Shown here piece after piece: positions 30,701 to 55,539 of a DNA stretch of 64,000 nt (the stretch's first letter is position 1; every line of letters begins with the position of its first letter). The DNA is taken from NCBI GenBank assembly GCA_035999765.1, contig CP108521.1, positions 372,001 through 436,000 of the forward strand. The letters run 5' to 3'. This stretch comes from Streptomyces sp. NBC_01231 (GTDB lineage Bacteria > Actinomycetota > Actinomycetes > Streptomycetales > Streptomycetaceae). Made by a program: the position numbers and the translations under genes. The notes beneath the pieces were generated by a model. The model did no database searches, was not told the origin of the DNA, and saw only the letters and a program-made list of their open reading frames with translations.

Positions 30701-33700
30701 CTCCGCCGGCCGCCAGCCAGTACCGCCGTCGCTGGAAGGCGTACGTCGGCAGGTCGACTCGGCGGGCACCGAGCGGTGCGAGCAGGGTGGCCCAGTCGGC
30801 TTCGCGGCCACTGACGTGCAGTCGGGCCAGCGCGGTGACCAGTGCGTCGGCCTCGTCGCCGTCGCGGCGCAGCAACGGTACGAGAACAGCGTCGTCGCCG
30901 GTCAGGCACTCTCCGGCCATGGCCGTGAGGACGCCCTCCGGGCCGATCTCGAGGTAGGCGGTGACTCCTTCCTCCTCCAGGGTGCGGACACCGTCGTGGA
31001 AGCGGACGGCCTCGCGTGCTTGGCGCACCCAGTAGGCGGGGTCACTCAGTTCGCCCCCGTCAGCCGGCCTACCGGTGACGGCGGAGACGACGGGCACCTC
31101 GGGGGCGCGCAGTTCGATCCGGTCGACGATCGACGCGAACTCGTCGAGCATGGGGTCCATGTGAGGTGAGTGGAAGGCGTGGCTGACGTTCAGCCGCCGG
31201 GTCTTGCGCCCTTCGGCCGCCAGTCGTTCGGCGACGGCGGTGACCGCGTCCTCGTCGCCGGAGACGACGGTGGCGGCGGGACCGTTGAGGGCGGCGATCA
31301 CGGCCCGGCCCTCGTAGGGCTCAAGCAGCGGGAGCACCTCGCCCTCCGACGCCTGGACGGAGACCATGGCGCCGTCGGACGGCAGCGCCTGCATCAGGCG
31401 GCCCCGCGCCGCGACCAGGGTGCAGGCGTCCTCCAGCGAGAGCACGCCCGCGACATGGGCGCCGGCGATCTCGCCGACGGAGTGGCCGAGGAGGAGGTCG
31501 GGCTTCAGGCCGACACTCTCCACGAGCCGGTAGAGCGCCACCTCGACGGCGAACAGGCCCGCCTGGGTGAACACGGTGCGGTCGAGCAGCGCCGCCTCCG
31601 GAGTCCCGGGCGCGGCGAACAGGACGTCACGCAGGGGGCGTTCCAGATGGTCGTCCATGTGGGCGCACACCGCGTCCAGGGAGTCGGCGAAGGTGTCGTA
31701 CGCCGCGTAGAGCCGCCGTCCGGCTTCCGGCCGTTGGGCGCCCTGGCCCGAGAAGAGGAACGCGGTCCTGCCGGGGCGAACGCGACCGACCGTCACACGG
31801 GGGTGCTCACGGCCTTCCGCAAGCGCCGTCAGGGCCTCGGTGAGGGTGCCGCCGTCGGAGGCGACAAGCGCGGCACGATCCTCGAAACGGGCCCGGGTGG
31901 TGGCCACGGACAGGGCGACGTCCGCCGGGTTCGTACCGGGATGCCGGCCAAGGTGGTCGCGCAGCCGGGCCGCCTGCTCGCGCAGCGCGTCGATGCCGCG
32001 CCCCGACAGCAGCCAGGGGAGGGGCGGGGCGGCGTCCGGACCATCGCCGGGCCGGGTCTGGGCCGGGACATGAGCGGACGCGACATCCGACGCGTATAGG
32101 CCCAAGTTCCCCTCGAATGCTGGGCGTTCAGCATCCAGCTCGGGCAGGCCCGCGTCCGCCGACACGGGCAAGCCTTCGAGCTCCGGCTCGTGCAGGGCCA
32201 CAGGATCCGGCGTCGGCAGGCCTCGCAGGCCCTCGTCGTCCGGCTCCGGGAGGACCACTGGCTCCGGGAGGACCACTGGCTCCGGCTCCTGGAGGATCAC
32301 ATGGGCGTTGGTGCCGCTGATGCCGAAGGACGAGACGCCTGCGCGGCGCCGTCCATGGCCCGGGGCCCAGGGGCGCCCCTCGTGGAGGAGGCGTACCGCG
32401 CCGGAGGACCAGTCGATGTGCGGCGAGGGGTTCTCGGCGTGCAGGGTGCGCGGCAACTCGCCGTGGCGCATCGCCATCACCATCTTGATGACGCCCGCGA
32501 CACCCGAGGCGGCCTGCGTGTGGCCGATGTTGGACTTCAGCGCGCCGAGCCACAGCGGCCGGTTCTCGGGCCGGTCCTGCCCGTACACGGCCAGCAGCGC
32601 CTGCGCCTCGATCGGGTCGCCGAGCGGTGTGCCGGTGCCGTGCGCCTCGACGGCGTCCACGTCCGTGGGGGACAGCCCCGCTCCGGCCAGTGCCTGGCGT
32701 ATGACACGCTGCTGGGAGGGCCCGTTGGGCGCGGTCAGACCGTTGGACGCGCCGTCCTGGTTGACGGCGGAACCGGCGACCACGGCGAGTACGGGGTGGC
32801 CCTTGCGGCGCGCGTCGGAGAGCCGTTCGAGAAGCAGGATGCCGACGCCCTCGCCCCAGCCCGCGCCGTCCGCCTCGGCGGCGAACGGCTTGCAACGGCC
32901 GTCGGGGGACAGCGCGCGCTGGCGGCTGAACTCGATGAACGTGTCCGGCGTGGAGATCACGGTGACGCCACCCGCGAGGGCCAGATCGCACTCCCCCGCC
33001 CTCAGCGCCTGCGCCGCCAGGTGCAGTGCGACGAGCGAGGACGAGCAGGCGGTGTCGACGGTGACGGCCGGCCCCTCCAGTCCGAAGGTGTAGGCGATAC
33101 GGCCCGAGGCGACGCTGCTCGCACTGCCCGTGGCGAGGTATCCCTCCAGCCCGTCCGGGGCCTGACGGGCCCGGCTGCCGTAGTCGTTGTAGTTGGACCC
33201 GACGTAGACGCCGGCCTGCGATCCCCTGACCTCCGACGGATCGATGCCGGCGCGCTCGAACGCCTCCCAGGAGGTCTCGAGGAGCAGCCGGTGCTGGGGG
33301 TCGATCGCCACCGCCTCGCGGGGCGAGATTCCGAAGAACGCCGGGTCGAAGTGGTCGGCGTCGTAGAGGAATCCTCCGTGGCGCGCGTAGGAGCGTCCAG
33401 GCTTGTCGGGGTCCGGGTCGTAGAGCGTCTCGACGTCCCAACCACGGTTGTCGGGGAACGCCGAGACGGCATCCGTACCGTCCGCGACGAGCCGCCACAG
33501 CTCCTCCGGTGACCGTACCGCGCCGGGGAACCGGCAGGCCATGCCCACGATGACGACGGGGTCGTCGTCCGCTGCGGCCGTCGGGAGCACGGCGGCACCG
33601 TCCGCCGCCGCTTCACCTCCGGCGCCGAACAGTTCATGGTCGAGGTGGGCGGTGAGGGTCGCCGCTGAGGGGTGGTCGAACGCCATGGTGACCGGCAGCC

Positions 33701-36700
33701 GTAGGCCGGTGGCCTCGGCGAAGCGGTTGCGCAACTGGACTGCGGTCAGCGAGTCGAAGCCCAGGTCGCGGAACGCCCGGCTCTCGGGCACGGCCTCGGG
33801 GTCCTCATGGCCGAGCACCGCCGCCGCCTCCCTGCGGACCTCCATGAGCAGCGCCGTCCGACGCTCGCCGGGGGGCAGCTCTCGCAGCCGTTGGACGAGC
33901 GGAGGCCCGTCCTGCCGCTCGGTCTCCTTCATGGTCTCCTGGGCGGAAACGGCCGCGCGTACCTCACCGATTTCGCGCAGCGCGGCGAAGGCCCGGACGG
34001 TGATGAGCTTCCAGTCGACGTCTGCGACGACCAGGAACGTCTCATCCTGGTCGAGGGCCTGTTGCAGGGCGGACAGCGCCGGCTCCGGGTCCATGGGCGG
34101 CACGCCGTCGTGGCGCAGCCGCTCCGCGAGTTCGTCGCCGACCATGCCGCCGCCGCCCCAGGTGCCCCAGGCCACCGACGTCGCGGGCAGTCCGTCGGCA
34201 CGGCGGTGCCTGGCGAGCGCGTCGAGGTAGGCGTTGGCGGCGGCGTAGCTGCCCTGTCCGACGGCGCCGAGGGTGCCGGCCATCGAGGAGAACAGGACGA
34301 ACGCGGACAGGTCCAGGTCGCGGGTCTCCTCGTGCAGGATCAGTGCCGCGTCCGCCTTCGGCCGCAGCACCCCGTCCGCACGCTGCGGGGTCAGTCCGTC
34401 GATCACGACGTCGTCGATCACACCCGCCGTGTGCACCACGGCCGTCAGGGGGCCGCCGCCCGGCAGGTCGTCGAGCAGCCGCCGTACGGCGGCACGGTCG
34501 GACACGTCGCAGGCGACGACGGTGGCGGGGGTGCCCGATTCGGCGAGTTCTGCCACGAGTTCGGCGGCGCCGGGGGCCTCGGGGCCTCGTCGGCTGACCA
34601 GGACGAGATGTTCGGCCCCGCCGCGCGCCAGCCATCGGGCGACATGCCGGCCGAGGCCGCCGGTGCCCCCGGTGACCAGCACGGTGCCGCTCGGCCTCCA
34701 GGGCGGTCCGTCCCGGCGCGGCCCCTGTCCCGCGTTCACCAGCCTGCGGGTGAAGAGACCCGAGGGCCGTACGGCGACGTGGTCCTCGACGAGGCTTCCG
34801 GACAGAGCCGCGGCGAGCCGCCGCCCGGCGCGCTGGTCCATGGTTTCCGGCAGGTCGACCAGGCCGCCCCAGCGCTGGGGGTACTCCATCGCGGCGATCC
34901 GGCCGAGTCCCCAGCTCATGGCCTGCATCGGGCGCGCCAGGACGTCGTTGCGGCTGACGGAGACCGCGCTGCGGGTGGCGCACCACAGGGGCGCCCCGAT
35001 CTCCGCGTCACCGAGTGCCTGCAGAAGCGACGTCATCAGTACCAGGCCCGTGGGCAGGGTGCCTTCGACTTCGGCCGTCCAGGGCCGTTCATCGAGCCCC
35101 AGCAGGGAGAGGACGCCGCTGTAGGGGCCGTGCTGGGCCTCGACCCGCAGCCGTTCGGCGAGCACCTCGCGTTCCGCGTCCCGTGCATCGACGGTCAACA
35201 CCCTGACGGTGTCCGCGCGTTCGCGTATCGCGCCGATCGTGTCCTGCACGAGGCTGTCCTCTTCGTGGCCTTCGGGGACCACGACGAGCCAGGTGCCGTC
35301 CAGCGTGGCCAGGGCGGACTCGGCCCGCGGCCGCCACATGATCCGGTACCGCCACCCTTCCATCGTGGACCGCTGCTGACGGTCCTTTCGCCAGGACGAC
35401 AGTGCCGGGACCACCGCCCCCAGCGACCGCACGTCGTCCAGCCCCAGCGCCTCGGCGAGGCTCTCCACGTCCCCGCCCTCGATGGTCTGCCAGAACGCCT
35501 CGTCTACGGCGTCGAGGGACATCGCGCCCGCCGAGGTCGTCTTGCGGGCCGCTTCCAGCCAGTAGTGCTGCCGTTGGAAGGCATACGTCGGCAACTCGAC
35601 ACGCCTCGGCACACGCCCCGCGAAGGCCGGCGTCCAGTCGACCTCCACACCCCGCACCCACACCTCACCCAACGAGGCATAAAACCGGCCCAGACCCCCC
35701 TCACCACGCCGCAACGTCCCGACCACCACCGCCCCCGAACCAGCCGCCTCCACCGTCTCAGCCACCGGCACCGACAACACCGGATGCGGACTCACCTCAA
35801 CAAACGCACCATAGCCAGACGTCGCGAGCCGACGAACCGCAGACTCCAACCCCACCGTCCGCCGCAAGTTCGCGTACCAGTACGCGCCATCCGTGACCGG
35901 CCCGTCGATCCACTCCCCCGTCACCGTCGACAAGAACGGCACCACCGGCACCCGAGGCTCCAACCCACCCAGAACCTCGGACAGTTCCTCCTCAATCAAC
36001 TCCACATGCGCCGAATGCGAGGCATAATCCACCTCCACCCGACGCACCCGCACACCCTCTACCTCACAGTGCGCAACCAACTCGTCCAACGCATCCGCAT
36101 CACCGGACACCACCACCGACGACGGACCATTCACCGCCGCCACCGACACCCGGCCCTCCCACCGCGCCAGCAACACCCCAACCCCAGCCCGCGACAACCC
36201 AACCGACACCATCCCGCCACGACCCGCCAACCGCACCAGAGCACGAGAACGCAACGCCACCACCCGCGCCCCGTCCTCCACACTCAACGCACCCGCCACC
36301 ACCGCAGCCGCAATCTCCCCCTGCGAATGCCCCACCACCGCAGCAGGCACCACACCATGAACCCGCCACACCTCCGCAAGCGACACCATCACCGCCCACA
36401 ACACCGGCTGCACCACATCCACCCGCTCCAGACCCGGCGCACCCTCCACCCCCCGCACCACATCAACCAACGACCAGTCCACAAACCCAGACAACGCCAC
36501 CCCACACTCACCCAACCGCGCAGCAAACACCGGCGACGAATCCAACAACTCCACCGCCATCCCCACCCACTGCGCCCCCTGCCCCGGAAACACAAACACC
36601 GGCTTCACCGCGTCCCCAGAACCGTCCGTCGCGCCTCGCGCTCCATAGGTGGGCAGTTCTCCGCGCGCCACGGCGCTCAGGCCGGCCAGCAGTTCGTCCC

Positions 36701-39700
36701 GGTCGGACCCGGCTACGAGGACCCGTTCTTCCAAGGCCGCTCGCGTGGTGGCCAGCGCGTGTGCGACGTCCAAGGTGTTGAGATCGTTCTCTTCCACACG
36801 CTCCACGAGCCGCCCGGCCTGCTCCCGCAGCGCCGCCGCCGAACGCGCCGACACCACCCACGGCACCACCACACCACCGACCGACTCAGCCGACGAGGAC
36901 GGTTCCTCAACCGGTTCCGGCTGTTCCAGGATGACGTGTGCGTTCGTCCCGCTGATACCGAAGGACGACACACCCGCCCGGCGAGGACGACCGTCCGCCT
37001 CCCACTCCCGCGCCTCAGCCAGCAACTCCACCGCACCCGCCGACCAGTCCACGAACGGCGACACATCCTCGGCGTGCAACGACTTCGGCAGCACACCCCG
37101 CCCCATCGCCGTCACCATCTTGATCACACCGGCCATACCCGAAGCGGCCTGTGCATGACCGATGTTGGACTTCACCGAACCCAGCCACAACGGACGCCCC
37201 TCCGCCCGCTCCTGCCCATACGTCGCGATCAACGCCTGCGCCTCGATCGGGTCCCCCAACCGCGTCCCGGTCCCGTGCGCCTCCACCACATCCACATCAG
37301 CCGCAGACAACCCCGCGTTCGCCAACGCAGCCCGGATCACCCGCTGTTGCGACGGACCATTGGGTGCCGTCAACCCATTCGACGCACCGTCCTGGTTGAC
37401 CGCCGAACCCCGCACCACCGCCAACACCTGATGCCCACGACTCCGCGCATCCGACAACCGCTCCAGAAGGAGCATGCCGACTCCCTCGGCCATGCCCATG
37501 CCGTCGGCACCCGCGGCGAACGCCTTGCACCGGCCGTCCAGGGCGAGGCCGCGCTGCCGGCTGAAGCCGACGAGTCCTATGGGCTCGCCCATGACGGCCG
37601 CGCCGCCCGCGAGGGCGAGTGAGCATTCGCCCGTACGCAGCGACTGGACCGCTTGGTGCAGGGCGACCAACGACGACGAGCAGCCGGTGTCCATGGTCAC
37701 GGCGGGCCCTTCGAGCCCGAGGGTGTAGGAGATGCGGCCGGAGGCGATGCTGGTCACCGTGCCGGTGACGAGGTGCCCCTCCATGCCTTCGGGGGCCTCG
37801 AAACCGCTGCCGTAGCCCTGGTGTGAGGCGCCGACGAAGACGCCCGTGGCGCTGCCGCGGAGGCTGTCGGGTGCGATGCCGGCACGTTCGAGGACCTCCC
37901 ATGCGGTCTCCAGGAGCAGCCGCTGCTGCGGATCCATGGCCACAGCCTCACGCGGCGAGATCCCGAAGAACCCGGCGTCGAACTCCGCGGCCCCGTCGAG
38001 GAATCCGCCCTCGCGCACGTAGCTGGTGCCGGGTTTGTCGGGGTCCGGGTCGTACAGCGCGTCCAGGTCCCAGCCCCGGTCCGCCGGCAGCGCGGAGATC
38101 GCATCGACCTCGTCCCGGACCAGCCGCCACAGGTCCTCCGGCGACTGAACGTCCCCGGGAAAACGGCAGCCCATCGCCACGATCGCGATCGGCTCGTCGG
38201 CGGGAACAGCGACGGTAGCCTCGACGGCGGGGGGCGCCTCGGCCGGGGAGTCCTCCAGGAACTCGTCGAAGCGGGTGCGTAGATGGGCGACGAGCGCCTT
38301 GATGGTGGGGTGGTCGAAGACGACCGTCGCGGAGATTTTCACGCCGGTTGCAGAGGCGAGCCGGTTGCGCAGTTCGACCGCGGTCAGGGAATCGAAGCCC
38401 ATCTCCCGGAAGGCTCGGCCGACCGCGAGTTCAGCAGCGTCGGCGTGGCCGAGGACGCCGGCCACGTGGGTGCGCACCAGGTCGGTCAGTGCCCGGTCGC
38501 GCTCGGCGGGCGGCAGGGCAGCCAGTGTCGCGCGCAGGGTGGCGGACTCGGTGCTCGACCCGTCGGTCTCCGCCTCGCCCGCGTTCATCAACTCGGCGAC
38601 CTCGGGCACCTCGTGAAGCAGAGGGCGGGGGTGTGCCGCGGTGAAGACGGGGACGAACCGCTCCCAGTCGATGTCGGCCACGGCGAGGAAGGTGTCGCCG
38701 TGGTCGAGGGCCTGCTCCAGTCCCGTGACGGCCAGTTGGGCGTCCATGAAGGGGATGCCGCGCCAACGCAGCTGCTCCCGCACCACGTTGACGGCCATCC
38801 CGCCGTCCTCCGGGCTCCAGATCCCCCAGGCGACCGACGTGCCGGCGAGGCCCCTGGCGCGCCGGTTCTCCGCGAGCGAGTCGACGTACGCGTTGGAGGC
38901 GGAGTACGCACCATGGTCACCGCTGCCCCAAGTGCCTGCGACCGAGGAGTACAGCACGAACGCGTCGAGTCCCTCTCGGTCGAAGAGGGCGTCGAGGTTG
39001 ACCGCGCCGAGGAGCTTCGCGCGGGCGCCCTCTTCGAAGAAGTCCATGCTGGTCTCGGCGAGAGGCGCCAGCATGCCGACGCCCGCCGTGTGCATGACGG
39101 TACGGATGGCCGGCCCGTCGGCCTCGACCTGCGCCACCAACCGGGTCAGTGCTTCCCGGTCGGCCACGTCACAGGCGGCAACGGTGACCCGGCACCCCAT
39201 CGCGGCGAGTTCGTCACGGAGTTCGGCGGCCCTCGGTGCGTCGATGCCGTGGCGGCTCGTCAGCACCAGGTGTTCCGCGCCCTTGCCGGCGAGAAAGCGT
39301 GCGGTGTGCGCACCGAGCCCTCCGGTGCCCCCGGTGATCAGAGCCGCACCACTGGTGCTCCACGGCCGAGAGGCCGGACGGCCGTTCAGCGGGGCGCGCA
39401 CCAGGCGGCGGATATACGTTCCTGATGAGCGCAGCGCGATCTGGTCCTCGTGGCCGCCCCCCGCCAGGATCCCGGTCAGTGCGGTCCCGGTGTGCTCGTC
39501 CAGGTCGGCGGGCAGGTCGACGAGACCGCCCCACAGCTTGGGCTGCTCCAGCGCGAGGACGCGGCCGAGGCCCCACATGGCGGCCTGCAGTGGATTCCGT
39601 ACCCCGTCGTCCGCGACGCCGGTGGTGACGGACTCGGTGGTGAGCAGCCACATGGGGACGTTGACACCCGCGTCCAGCAATCCCTGGGTGAGGGCCAGCG

Positions 39701-42700
39701 ACTGGGTGAGTCCGACAGTGACCCCCGAATGGGCAGGCGCCATACGTTCGTCGAGAGCGAGTAGCGACACCACTCCGCGTACCGGGGCGGAGTCCTCGTG
39801 GGCCGTTACGACCGTCCCCAGCCTGTCCGCCGCGACCGCACGGTCCAGGTCCGTCGCGCTCATGACGAACGGGACGACTGCGACTCCTGCTCCCGCCACT
39901 TCAAGGTGGCGTGTGACGGCTCGTACGAGGGTGTCGTTCTCGTGGCCTTCGGGGATCACCAGAAGCCAAGTCCCGTCCGGATTGGCGGGCGCAGCGGCGG
40001 GCCGGGCCAGGGGCCGCCATACGACGCGGTAGCGCCAACTGTCGAGCGTGGACCGCTGCTGACGGCCCTTGCGCCACGACGACAGCGCAGGCAACACCTC
40101 ACCCAGTGACCCGGCATCCCCCAACCCCAGCGTCTCCGCCAGCCCCTCAAGATCCTCCCGCTCGACCGTCTCCCAAAACCGCGCCTCCACCGGATCCGCC
40201 ACCACCACAGGCCTGGACGGCTCCAGCCAGTAACGCTGCCGCTGGAACGCATACGTCGGCAACTCGACACGCCTCGGCACACGCCCCGCGAACGCCGGCG
40301 TCCAGTCGACCTCCACACCCCGCACCCACACCTCACCCAACGAGGCATAAAACCGGCCCAGACCCCCCTCACCACGCCGCAACGTCCCGACCACCACCGC
40401 CCCCGAGCCGGCCGCCTCCACCGTCTCAGCCACCGGCACCGACAACACCGGATGCGGACTCACCTCAACAAACGCACCAAACCCCGACGCCGCGAGCGTA
40501 CGAACCGCAGACTCCAACCCCACCGTCCGCCGCAAGTTCGCGTACCAGTACGCGCCATCCGTGACCGGCCCGTCGATCCACTCCCCCGTCACCGTCGACA
40601 AGAACGGCACCACCGGCACCCGAGGCTCCAACCCACCCAGAACCTCGGACAGTTCCTCCTCAATCAACTCCACATGCGCCGAATGCGAGGCATAATCCAC
40701 CTCCACCCGACGCACCCGCACACCCTCTACCTCACAGTGCGCAACCAACTCGTCCAACGCATCCGCATCACCGGACACCACCACCGACGACGGACCATTC
40801 ACCGCCGCCACCGACACCCGGCCCTCCCACCGCGCCAGCAACACCCCAACCCCAGCCCGCGACAACCCAACCGACACCATCCCGCCACGACCCGCCAACC
40901 GCACCAGAGCACGAGAACGCAACGCCACCACCCGCGCCCCGTCCTCCACACTCAACGCACCCGCCACCACCGCAGCCGCAATCTCCCCCTGCGAATGCCC
41001 CACCACCGCAGCAGGCACCACACCATGAACCCGCCACACCTCCGCAAGCGACACCATCACCGCCCACAACACCGGCTGCACCACATCCACCCGCTCCAGA
41101 CCCGGCGCACCCTCCACCCCCCGCACCACATCCACCAACGACCAATCCACAAACCCAGACAACGCCACCCCACACTCACCCAACCGCGCAGCAAACACCG
41201 GCGACGAATCCAACAACTCCACCGCCATCCCCACCCACTGCGCCCCCTGCCCCGGAAACACAAACACCGTTTCGATGTCGCCATCGGAGCCCTCGGCAAT
41301 CCCGCGCGCCCCACCACGCGGGATCTCCCCGGCAGCCACCGCCCGCAGCCCGTCGAGCAGTTGGTCGCGGTCTCCGCCAACCACCACGGCGCGTTCCTGC
41401 AGCGCCGCTCGCGTGGTGGCCAGGGAGTGTGCGACGTCCAAGGTGTTGAGTTCGTTCTCTTCCACGCGCTCCGCAAGCCGCCCGGCCTGCTCCCGCAGCG
41501 CCACCGCCGAACGCGCCGACACCACCCACGGCACCACCACGCCGCCGACCGGTTCAGCCGACGAGGACGGTTCCTCCACCGGTTCCGGCTGTTCGAGGAC
41601 GACGTGCGCATTCGTTCCGCTGCCGCCGAACGACGACACACCTGCCCGACGGGGACGACCGGTCTCCGGCCAGTCGACGGTTTCGGTCAGCAGCCGGACG
41701 TTGCCTGCCGACCAGTCGACGTGCGGCGAGGGCTCATCGAGGTGCAGGGTCTTCGGGAGGACGCCATGCTGGAGTGACCCGACTGTTTTGATCACACCGG
41801 CGATACCCGAAGCGGCCTGCGTATGACCGATGTTGGACTTCAGCGAACCCAGCCACAAGGGGCGCCCCTCCGCCCGCTCCTGCCCATACGTCGCGATCAA
41901 CGCCTGCGCCTCGATCGGATCACCCAACCGCGTCCCCGTACCGTGCGCCTCCACCGCATCCACATCAGCCGCAGACAGACCCGCGTTCGCCAACGCAGTC
42001 CGGATCACCCGCTGTTGAGACGGACCATTGGGTGCCGTCAACCCATTCGACGCACCATCCTGATTCACCGCCGAACCCCGCACCACCGCCAACACCCGAT
42101 GCCCACGACGCCGCGCATCCGACAACCGCTCCAGCAGCAGCACACCGACGCTCTCGCCCCAGCCGGTGCCGTCGGCACCCGCGGCGAACGGCTTGCACCG
42201 GCCGTCCGGAGCCAGCCCGCGCTGACGGCTGAACTCCGTGAAGTTGCGCGGGGTGGCCATGACGGTGGCACCGCCGGCCACGGCCATCGAGCAGTCGTCC
42301 ATGCGCAGCGACTGGACCGCCAAGTGCAGGGCCACCAACGACGACGAACACATCGTGTCGATGCTGACCGCAGGTCCTTCCAGGCCGAAGCTGTATGCGA
42401 TGCGGCCCGACAGCACGGCGGCGGACCCACCGGTCAGCAGGTGGCCCTCGACCCCGTCAGGTGCGTTGCTGCCGTCGGCCGCGTAGCCCTGGTTGCTCGC
42501 GCCGATGAACACGCCCGTCTTGCTGCCACGCAGGGAGTCCGGGTTGATGCCCGCCCGCTCGAAGGCCTCCCATGTCGTCTCCAGGAGGAGGCGCTGTTGC
42601 GGGTCTGTCGCGATCGCCTCACGGGGGGAGATCTCGAAGAAGCCCGCGTCGAACTCGGCCGCACCGTGGAGAAAGGCGCCGTCACGCACATAGCTGGTGC

Positions 42701-42965
42701 CGGACCGGTCGGGGTCCGGGTCGTACAGCGACTCGACGTCCCAGCCACGGTCGGTGGGCAGGGCCGAGACAGTGTCGGTGCCATCGGCGACGAGCTGCCA
42801 CAGCTTCTCGGGGGTGTCCACGGCCCCAGGCATGCGACAGGCCATCGCCACGATGGCGATCGGCTCTTGCTCGCGCGCCTCGACCTCCGCAAGCCTGTCG
42901 CGGGTCTGCCGCAGCTCCGTGGTGACGCGCTTGAGGTAGTCGCGGAGCTTGTCCTCGTTGTGCAT
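27705..42965 (-). CDS. Modular type I polyketide synthase, modules 3-5
   Basis: A 5,086-residue protein with three modules: KS-AT-KR-ACP (3), KS-AT-KR-ACP (4) and KS-AT-DH-KR-ACP (5). The N-terminal coiled-coil docking segment ([19 protein letters not shown]) leads into [11 protein letters not shown]. The C-terminus ends in a helical docking tail ([11 protein letters not shown]..., then [18 protein letters not shown]). Modules 3 and 4 have methylmalonyl-type AT motifs (YASH) and module 5 the malonyl type (HAFH). It lies 61 bases downstream of the loading-module gene on the same strand with no terminator between, so the two form one transcript. By colinearity it receives the chain from module 2 and passes it to the gene at 1-24383. 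Modules 3 and 4 contain two of the four near-identical AT blocks. Confidence 0.98.
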   Translation of the reverse strand: MHNEDKLRDYLKRVTTELRQTRDRLAEVEAREQEPIAIVAMACRMPGAVDTPEKLWQLVADGTDTVSALPTDRGWDVESLYDPDPDRSGTSYVRDGAFLHGAAEFDAGFFEISPREAIATDPQQRLLLETTWEAFERAGINPDSLRGSKTGVFIGASNQGYAADGSNAPDGVEGHLLTGGSAAVLSGRIAYSFGLEGPAVSIDTMCSSSLVALHLAVQSLRMDDCSMAVAGGATVMATPRNFTEFSRQRGLAPDGRCKPFAAGADGTGWGESVGVLLLERLSDARRRGHRVLAVVRGSAVNQDGASNGLTAPNGPSQQRVIRTALANAGLSAADVDAVEAHGTGTRLGDPIEAQALIATYGQERAEGRPLWLGSLKSNIGHTQAASGIAGVIKTVGSLQHGVLPKTLHLDEPSPHVDWSAGNVRLLTETVDWPETGRPRRAGVSSFGGSGTNAHVVLEQPEPVEEPSSSAEPVGGVVVPWVVSARSAVALREQAGRLAERVEENELNTLDVAHSLATTRAALQERAVVVGGDRDQLLDGLRAVAAGEIPRGGARGIAEGSDGDIETVFVFPGQGAQWVGMAVELLDSSPVFAARLGECGVALSGFVDWSLVDVVRGVEGAPGLERVDVVQPVLWAVMVSLAEVWRVHGVVPAAVVGHSQGEIAAAVVAGALSVEDGARVVALRSRALVRLAGRGGMVSVGLSRAGVGVLLARWEGRVSVAAVNGPSSVVVSGDADALDELVAHCEVEGVRVRRVEVDYASHSAHVELIEEELSEVLGGLEPRVPVVPFLSTVTGEWIDGPVTDGAYWYANLRRTVGLESAVRTLAASGFGAFVEVSPHPVLSVPVAETVEAAGSGAVVVGTLRRGEGGLGRFYASLGEVWVRGVEVDWTPAFAGRVPRRVELPTYAFQRQRYWLEPSRPVVVADPVEARFWETVEREDLEGLAETLGLGDAGSLGEVLPALSSWRKGRQQRSTLDSWRYRVVWRPLARPAAAPANPDGTWLLVIPEGHENDTLVRAVTRHLEVAGAGVAVVPFVMSATDLDRAVAADRLGTVVTAHEDSAPVRGVVSLLALDERMAPAHSGVTVGLTQSLALTQGLLDAGVNVPMWLLTTESVTTGVADDGVRNPLQAAMWGLGRVLALEQPKLWGGLVDLPADLDEHTGTALTGILAGGGHEDQIALRSSGTYIRRLVRAPLNGRPASRPWSTSGAALITGGTGGLGAHTARFLAGKGAEHLVLTSRHGIDAPRAAELRDELAAMGCRVTVAACDVADREALTRLVAQVEADGPAIRTVMHTAGVGMLAPLAETSMDFFEEGARAKLLGAVNLDALFDREGLDAFVLYSSVAGTWGSGDHGAYSASNAYVDSLAENRRARGLAGTSVAWGIWSPEDGGMAVNVVREQLRWRGIPFMDAQLAVTGLEQALDHGDTFLAVADIDWERFVPVFTAAHPRPLLHEVPEVAELMNAGEAETDGSSTESATLRATLAALPPAERDRALTDLVRTHVAGVLGHADAAELAVGRAFREMGFDSLTAVELRNRLASATGVKISATVVFDHPTIKALVAHLRTRFDEFLEDSPAEAPPAVEATVAVPADEPIAIVAMGCRFPGDVQSPEDLWRLVRDEVDAISALPADRGWDLDALYDPDPDKPGTSYVREGGFLDGAAEFDAGFFGISPREAVAMDPQQRLLLETAWEVLERAGIAPDSLRGSATGVFVGASHQGYGSGFEAPEGMEGHLVTGTVTSIASGRISYTLGLEGPAVTMDTGCSSSLVALHQAVQSLRTGECSLALAGGAAVMGEPIGLVGFSRQRGLALDGRCKAFAAGADGMGMAEGVGMLLLERLSDARSRGHQVLAVVRGSAVNQDGASNGLTAPNGPSQQRVIRAALANAGLSAADVDVVEAHGTGTRLGDPIEAQALIATYGQERAEGRPLWLGSVKSNIGHAQAASGMAGVIKMVTAMGRGVLPKSLHAEDVSPFVDWSAGAVELLAEAREWEADGRPRRAGVSSFGISGTNAHVILEQPEPVEEPSSSAESVGGVVVPWVVSARSAAALREQAGRLVERVEENDLNTLDVAHALATTRAALEERVLVAGSDRDELLAGLSAVARGELPTYGARGATDGSGDAVKPVFVFPGQGAQWVGMAVELLDSSPVFAARLGECGVALSGFVDWSLVDVVRGVEGAPGLERVDVVQPVLWAVMVSLAEVWRVHGVVPAAVVGHSQGEIAAAVVAGALSVEDGARVVALRSRALVRLAGRGGMVSVGLSRAGVGVLLARWEGRVSVAAVNGPSSVVVSGDADALDELVAHCEVEGVRVRRVEVDYASHSAHVELIEEELSEVLGGLEPRVPVVPFLSTVTGEWIDGPVTDGAYWYANLRRTVGLESAVRRLATSGYGAFVEVSPHPVLSVPVAETVEAAGSGAVVVGTLRRGEGGLGRFYASLGEVWVRGVEVDWTPAFAGRVPRRVELPTYAFQRQHYWLEAARKTTSAGAMSLDAVDEAFWQTIEGGDVESLAEALGLDDVRSLGAVVPALSSWRKDRQQRSTMEGWRYRIMWRPRAESALATLDGTWLVVVPEGHEEDSLVQDTIGAIRERADTVRVLTVDARDAEREVLAERLRVEAQHGPYSGVLSLLGLDERPWTAEVEGTLPTGLVLMTSLLQALGDAEIGAPLWCATRSAVSVSRNDVLARPMQAMSWGLGRIAAMEYPQRWGGLVDLPETMDQRAGRRLAAALSGSLVEDHVAVRPSGLFTRRLVNAGQGPRRDGPPWRPSGTVLVTGGTGGLGRHVARWLARGGAEHLVLVSRRGPEAPGAAELVAELAESGTPATVVACDVSDRAAVRRLLDDLPGGGPLTAVVHTAGVIDDVVIDGLTPQRADGVLRPKADAALILHEETRDLDLSAFVLFSSMAGTLGAVGQGSYAAANAYLDALARHRRADGLPATSVAWGTWGGGGMVGDELAERLRHDGVPPMDPEPALSALQQALDQDETFLVVADVDWKLITVRAFAALREIGEVRAAVSAQETMKETERQDGPPLVQRLRELPPGERRTALLMEVRREAAAVLGHEDPEAVPESRAFRDLGFDSLTAVQLRNRFAEATGLRLPVTMAFDHPSAATLTAHLDHELFGAGGEAAADGAAVLPTAAADDDPVVIVGMACRFPGAVRSPEELWRLVADGTDAVSAFPDNRGWDVETLYDPDPDKPGRSYARHGGFLYDADHFDPAFFGISPREAVAIDPQHRLLLETSWEAFERAGIDPSEVRGSQAGVYVGSNYNDYGSRARQAPDGLEGYLATGSASSVASGRIAYTFGLEGPAVTVDTACSSSLVALHLAAQALRAGECDLALAGGVTVISTPDTFIEFSRQRALSPDGRCKPFAAEADGAGWGEGVGILLLERLSDARRKGHPVLAVVAGSAVNQDGASNGLTAPNGPSQQRVIRQALAGAGLSPTDVDAVEAHGTGTPLGDPIEAQALLAVYGQDRPENRPLWLGALKSNIGHTQAASGVAGVIKMVMAMRHGELPRTLHAENPSPHIDWSSGAVRLLHEGRPWAPGHGRRRAGVSSFGISGTNAHVILQEPEPVVLPEPVVLPEPDDEGLRGLPTPDPVALHEPELEGLPVSADAGLPELDAERPAFEGNLGLYASDVASAHVPAQTRPGDGPDAAPPLPWLLSGRGIDALREQAARLRDHLGRHPGTNPADVALSVATTRARFEDRAALVASDGGTLTEALTALAEGREHPRVTVGRVRPGRTAFLFSGQGAQRPEAGRRLYAAYDTFADSLDAVCAHMDDHLERPLRDVLFAAPGTPEAALLDRTVFTQAGLFAVEVALYRLVESVGLKPDLLLGHSVGEIAGAHVAGVLSLEDACTLVAARGRLMQALPSDGAMVSVQASEGEVLPLLEPYEGRAVIAALNGPAATVVSGDEDAVTAVAERLAAEGRKTRRLNVSHAFHSPHMDPMLDEFASIVDRIELRAPEVPVVSAVTGRPADGGELSDPAYWVRQAREAVRFHDGVRTLEEEGVTAYLEIGPEGVLTAMAGECLTGDDAVLVPLLRRDGDEADALVTALARLHVSGREADWATLLAPLGARRVDLPTYAFQRRRYWLAAGGDPKDIAGAGLETAGHPLLATAVPLAGSDGVLLTGTLSARRHPWLADHALDGRVLFPGTAFLELALHACRRVGAAQVADLTLEAPLVLPATGAVQLQVAVDGADDSGARTLTVHSRPVDGQETEAAPWVRHAEGTLTNHAEGALKNGPTATPEPLGVSGPAAWPPHGAEPLDVSGLYQRIADSGFAYGPAFRGLRAAWRLNGEIYAEIAPEDGRPHESAGDFAVHPALLDAALHTVALAAEDGGGTVVPFSFTGVSATAAGPAALRVRLTPQEATRTYAVQVADEAGTPVVGIDGLVLRPVETVRPVLGGTPGGLYRLHWVPAPEHDDDATAPLTIVGADDTLAAWAEVGDRPGRVTRHDDLEALGLAIAAGAPVPETVLVCLPRTADAGDPAEAARRVTHRALELAQVWLGGDTFAEARLVFATHQAVTAGATGALLSTDVPGSDASDTDTRVTDTRATDTRGTNAPGTDALGTDPAQAAAWGLIRTAMSENPGRFALLDHDGTDASLDRLPAVLAGGEPETALRDGEALTPRLARAEISAASDDAEHIPGFDASGTVLVTGASGVLGRQVARHLAVAHGVRSLLLASRRGSAAEGMGGLYEELRDLGVDVTVAACDVADPDAVARLLARVPADRPLSAVVHIAGVLDDGVVDALTPERVDTVLRAKADAVVHLDALTRDLDLSAFVVFSSLAGTVGGVGQGNYAAANAFLDAFAARRSAAGRRTLSLAWGLWAERSGMTGKLDEADLRRVARGGLRPLETADALALLDAALGAPDAFLVPAALDTSAARTAGGTVAHLLRDLVPAGAPRVTPAGPVRPEAGPTAPSAGGLRERLAALPDKERQAAVLGTVLAQAALVLGYDERDALDPERGFMELGFDSLTAVELRNRLATATGVRLSATLLFDYPTPAGLSGHLLTRMAPMPADERALEQLDRWEAEFQDVLAGTGSHDGLRGRLQRLLGRLDTAAAPEEPPAPDYLEEVSDRELRDFLENELGDA
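29285..29359 (-). repeat. 15-bp tandem repeat in the module 5 KR N-terminal region
   Basis: Three consecutive 15-base units (29315-29329, 29330-29344, 29345-29359) differ only in the last base. Degenerate copies extend to about 29285. They encode a Thr/Asp/Arg-rich run (TDTR repeated) in the structural half of the KR, before the WGL motif. Length changes in 15-base steps would keep the frame. Confidence 0.9.
32242..32288 (-). repeat. 18-bp tandem repeat in the KS-AT linker of module 5
   Basis: Two exact 18-base units (32242-32259, 32260-32277) and a partial third encode PEPVVL repeats immediately after the KS. This linker is longer and less structured than in the other modules. Confidence 0.9.
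33571..38204 (-). other. PKS module 4: KS-AT(methylmalonyl)-KR(B1)-ACP
   Basis: The KS active site reads [11 protein letters not shown] (about 36600-35580) has GHSQGE and YASH. KR (about 34690-34140) has [16 protein letters not shown] (an LDD-like B motif) and [10 protein letters not shown] (about 33790-33640) has [13 protein letters not shown]. No DH. A 2-methyl-3-hydroxy unit is predicted. Confidence 0.93.
35582..36601 (-). repeat. AT block copy in module 4
   Basis: One of four 1,020-base direct repeats covering the AT domain and post-AT linker. It starts at the linker encoding the YAFQRQ motif and ends at the AT start ([10 protein letters not shown]). The offset to the module 3 copy is a constant 4,668 bases, so there are no insertions or deletions. 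Confidence 0.93.
38205..42965 (-). other. PKS module 3: KS-AT(methylmalonyl)-KR(A2)-ACP
   Basis: The KS active site reads IDTMCSSSL, with Met before the catalytic Cys. AT (about 41270-40250) has GHSQGE and YASH. KR (about 39360-38800) has TGGTGGLG, no LDD motif, a Trp eight residues before the catalytic Tyr and a His three before it ([10 protein letters not shown]), which is the A2 fingerprint. ACP (about 38430-38270) has [13 protein letters not shown]. No DH. Confidence 0.93.
40250..41269 (-). repeat. AT block copy in module 3
   Basis: Second of the four 1,020-base repeats. Similarity to the module 1 copy extends further, to 39925, into the post-AT linker and KR N-terminal region, for 1,345 bases in all at a constant offset of 9,640. 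Confidence 0.93.
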
Positions 42966-43026
42966 GGGGAAGTCAACCCTTCGAGAATCGGGATGTCGTG
43001 ACGAAATGTCGTGACGGGGTGTCGGT

Positions 43027-55539
<12,513 letters not shown>

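Larger units (their letters stand above)
27705..33570 (-). other. PKS module 5: KS-AT(malonyl)-DH-KR(B1)-ACP
   Basis: KS (about 33570-32290) is followed by a long Pro/Glu-rich linker containing a short tandem repeat. AT (about 31770-30740) has GHSVGE and HAFH (malonyl). DH (about 30665-29800) has [10 protein letters not shown] and [10 protein letters not shown], both intact. KR (about 29055-28480) has a TGASGVLG cofactor loop, VLDDGVVD (B-type) and [10 protein letters not shown] (about 28120-27960) has [13 protein letters not shown], then the docking tail. A trans double bond is predicted from B-type reduction plus DH. Confidence 0.94.

Noticed and set aside
33807..37622. Very long open frame (over 1,200 codons) on the plus strand opposite PKS modules 4-5
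   Set aside because: It is a mirror of the PKS coding strand: high GC3 removes stops from the opposite frame. The translation is His/Arg/Pro-rich low-complexity sequence with no family motif.
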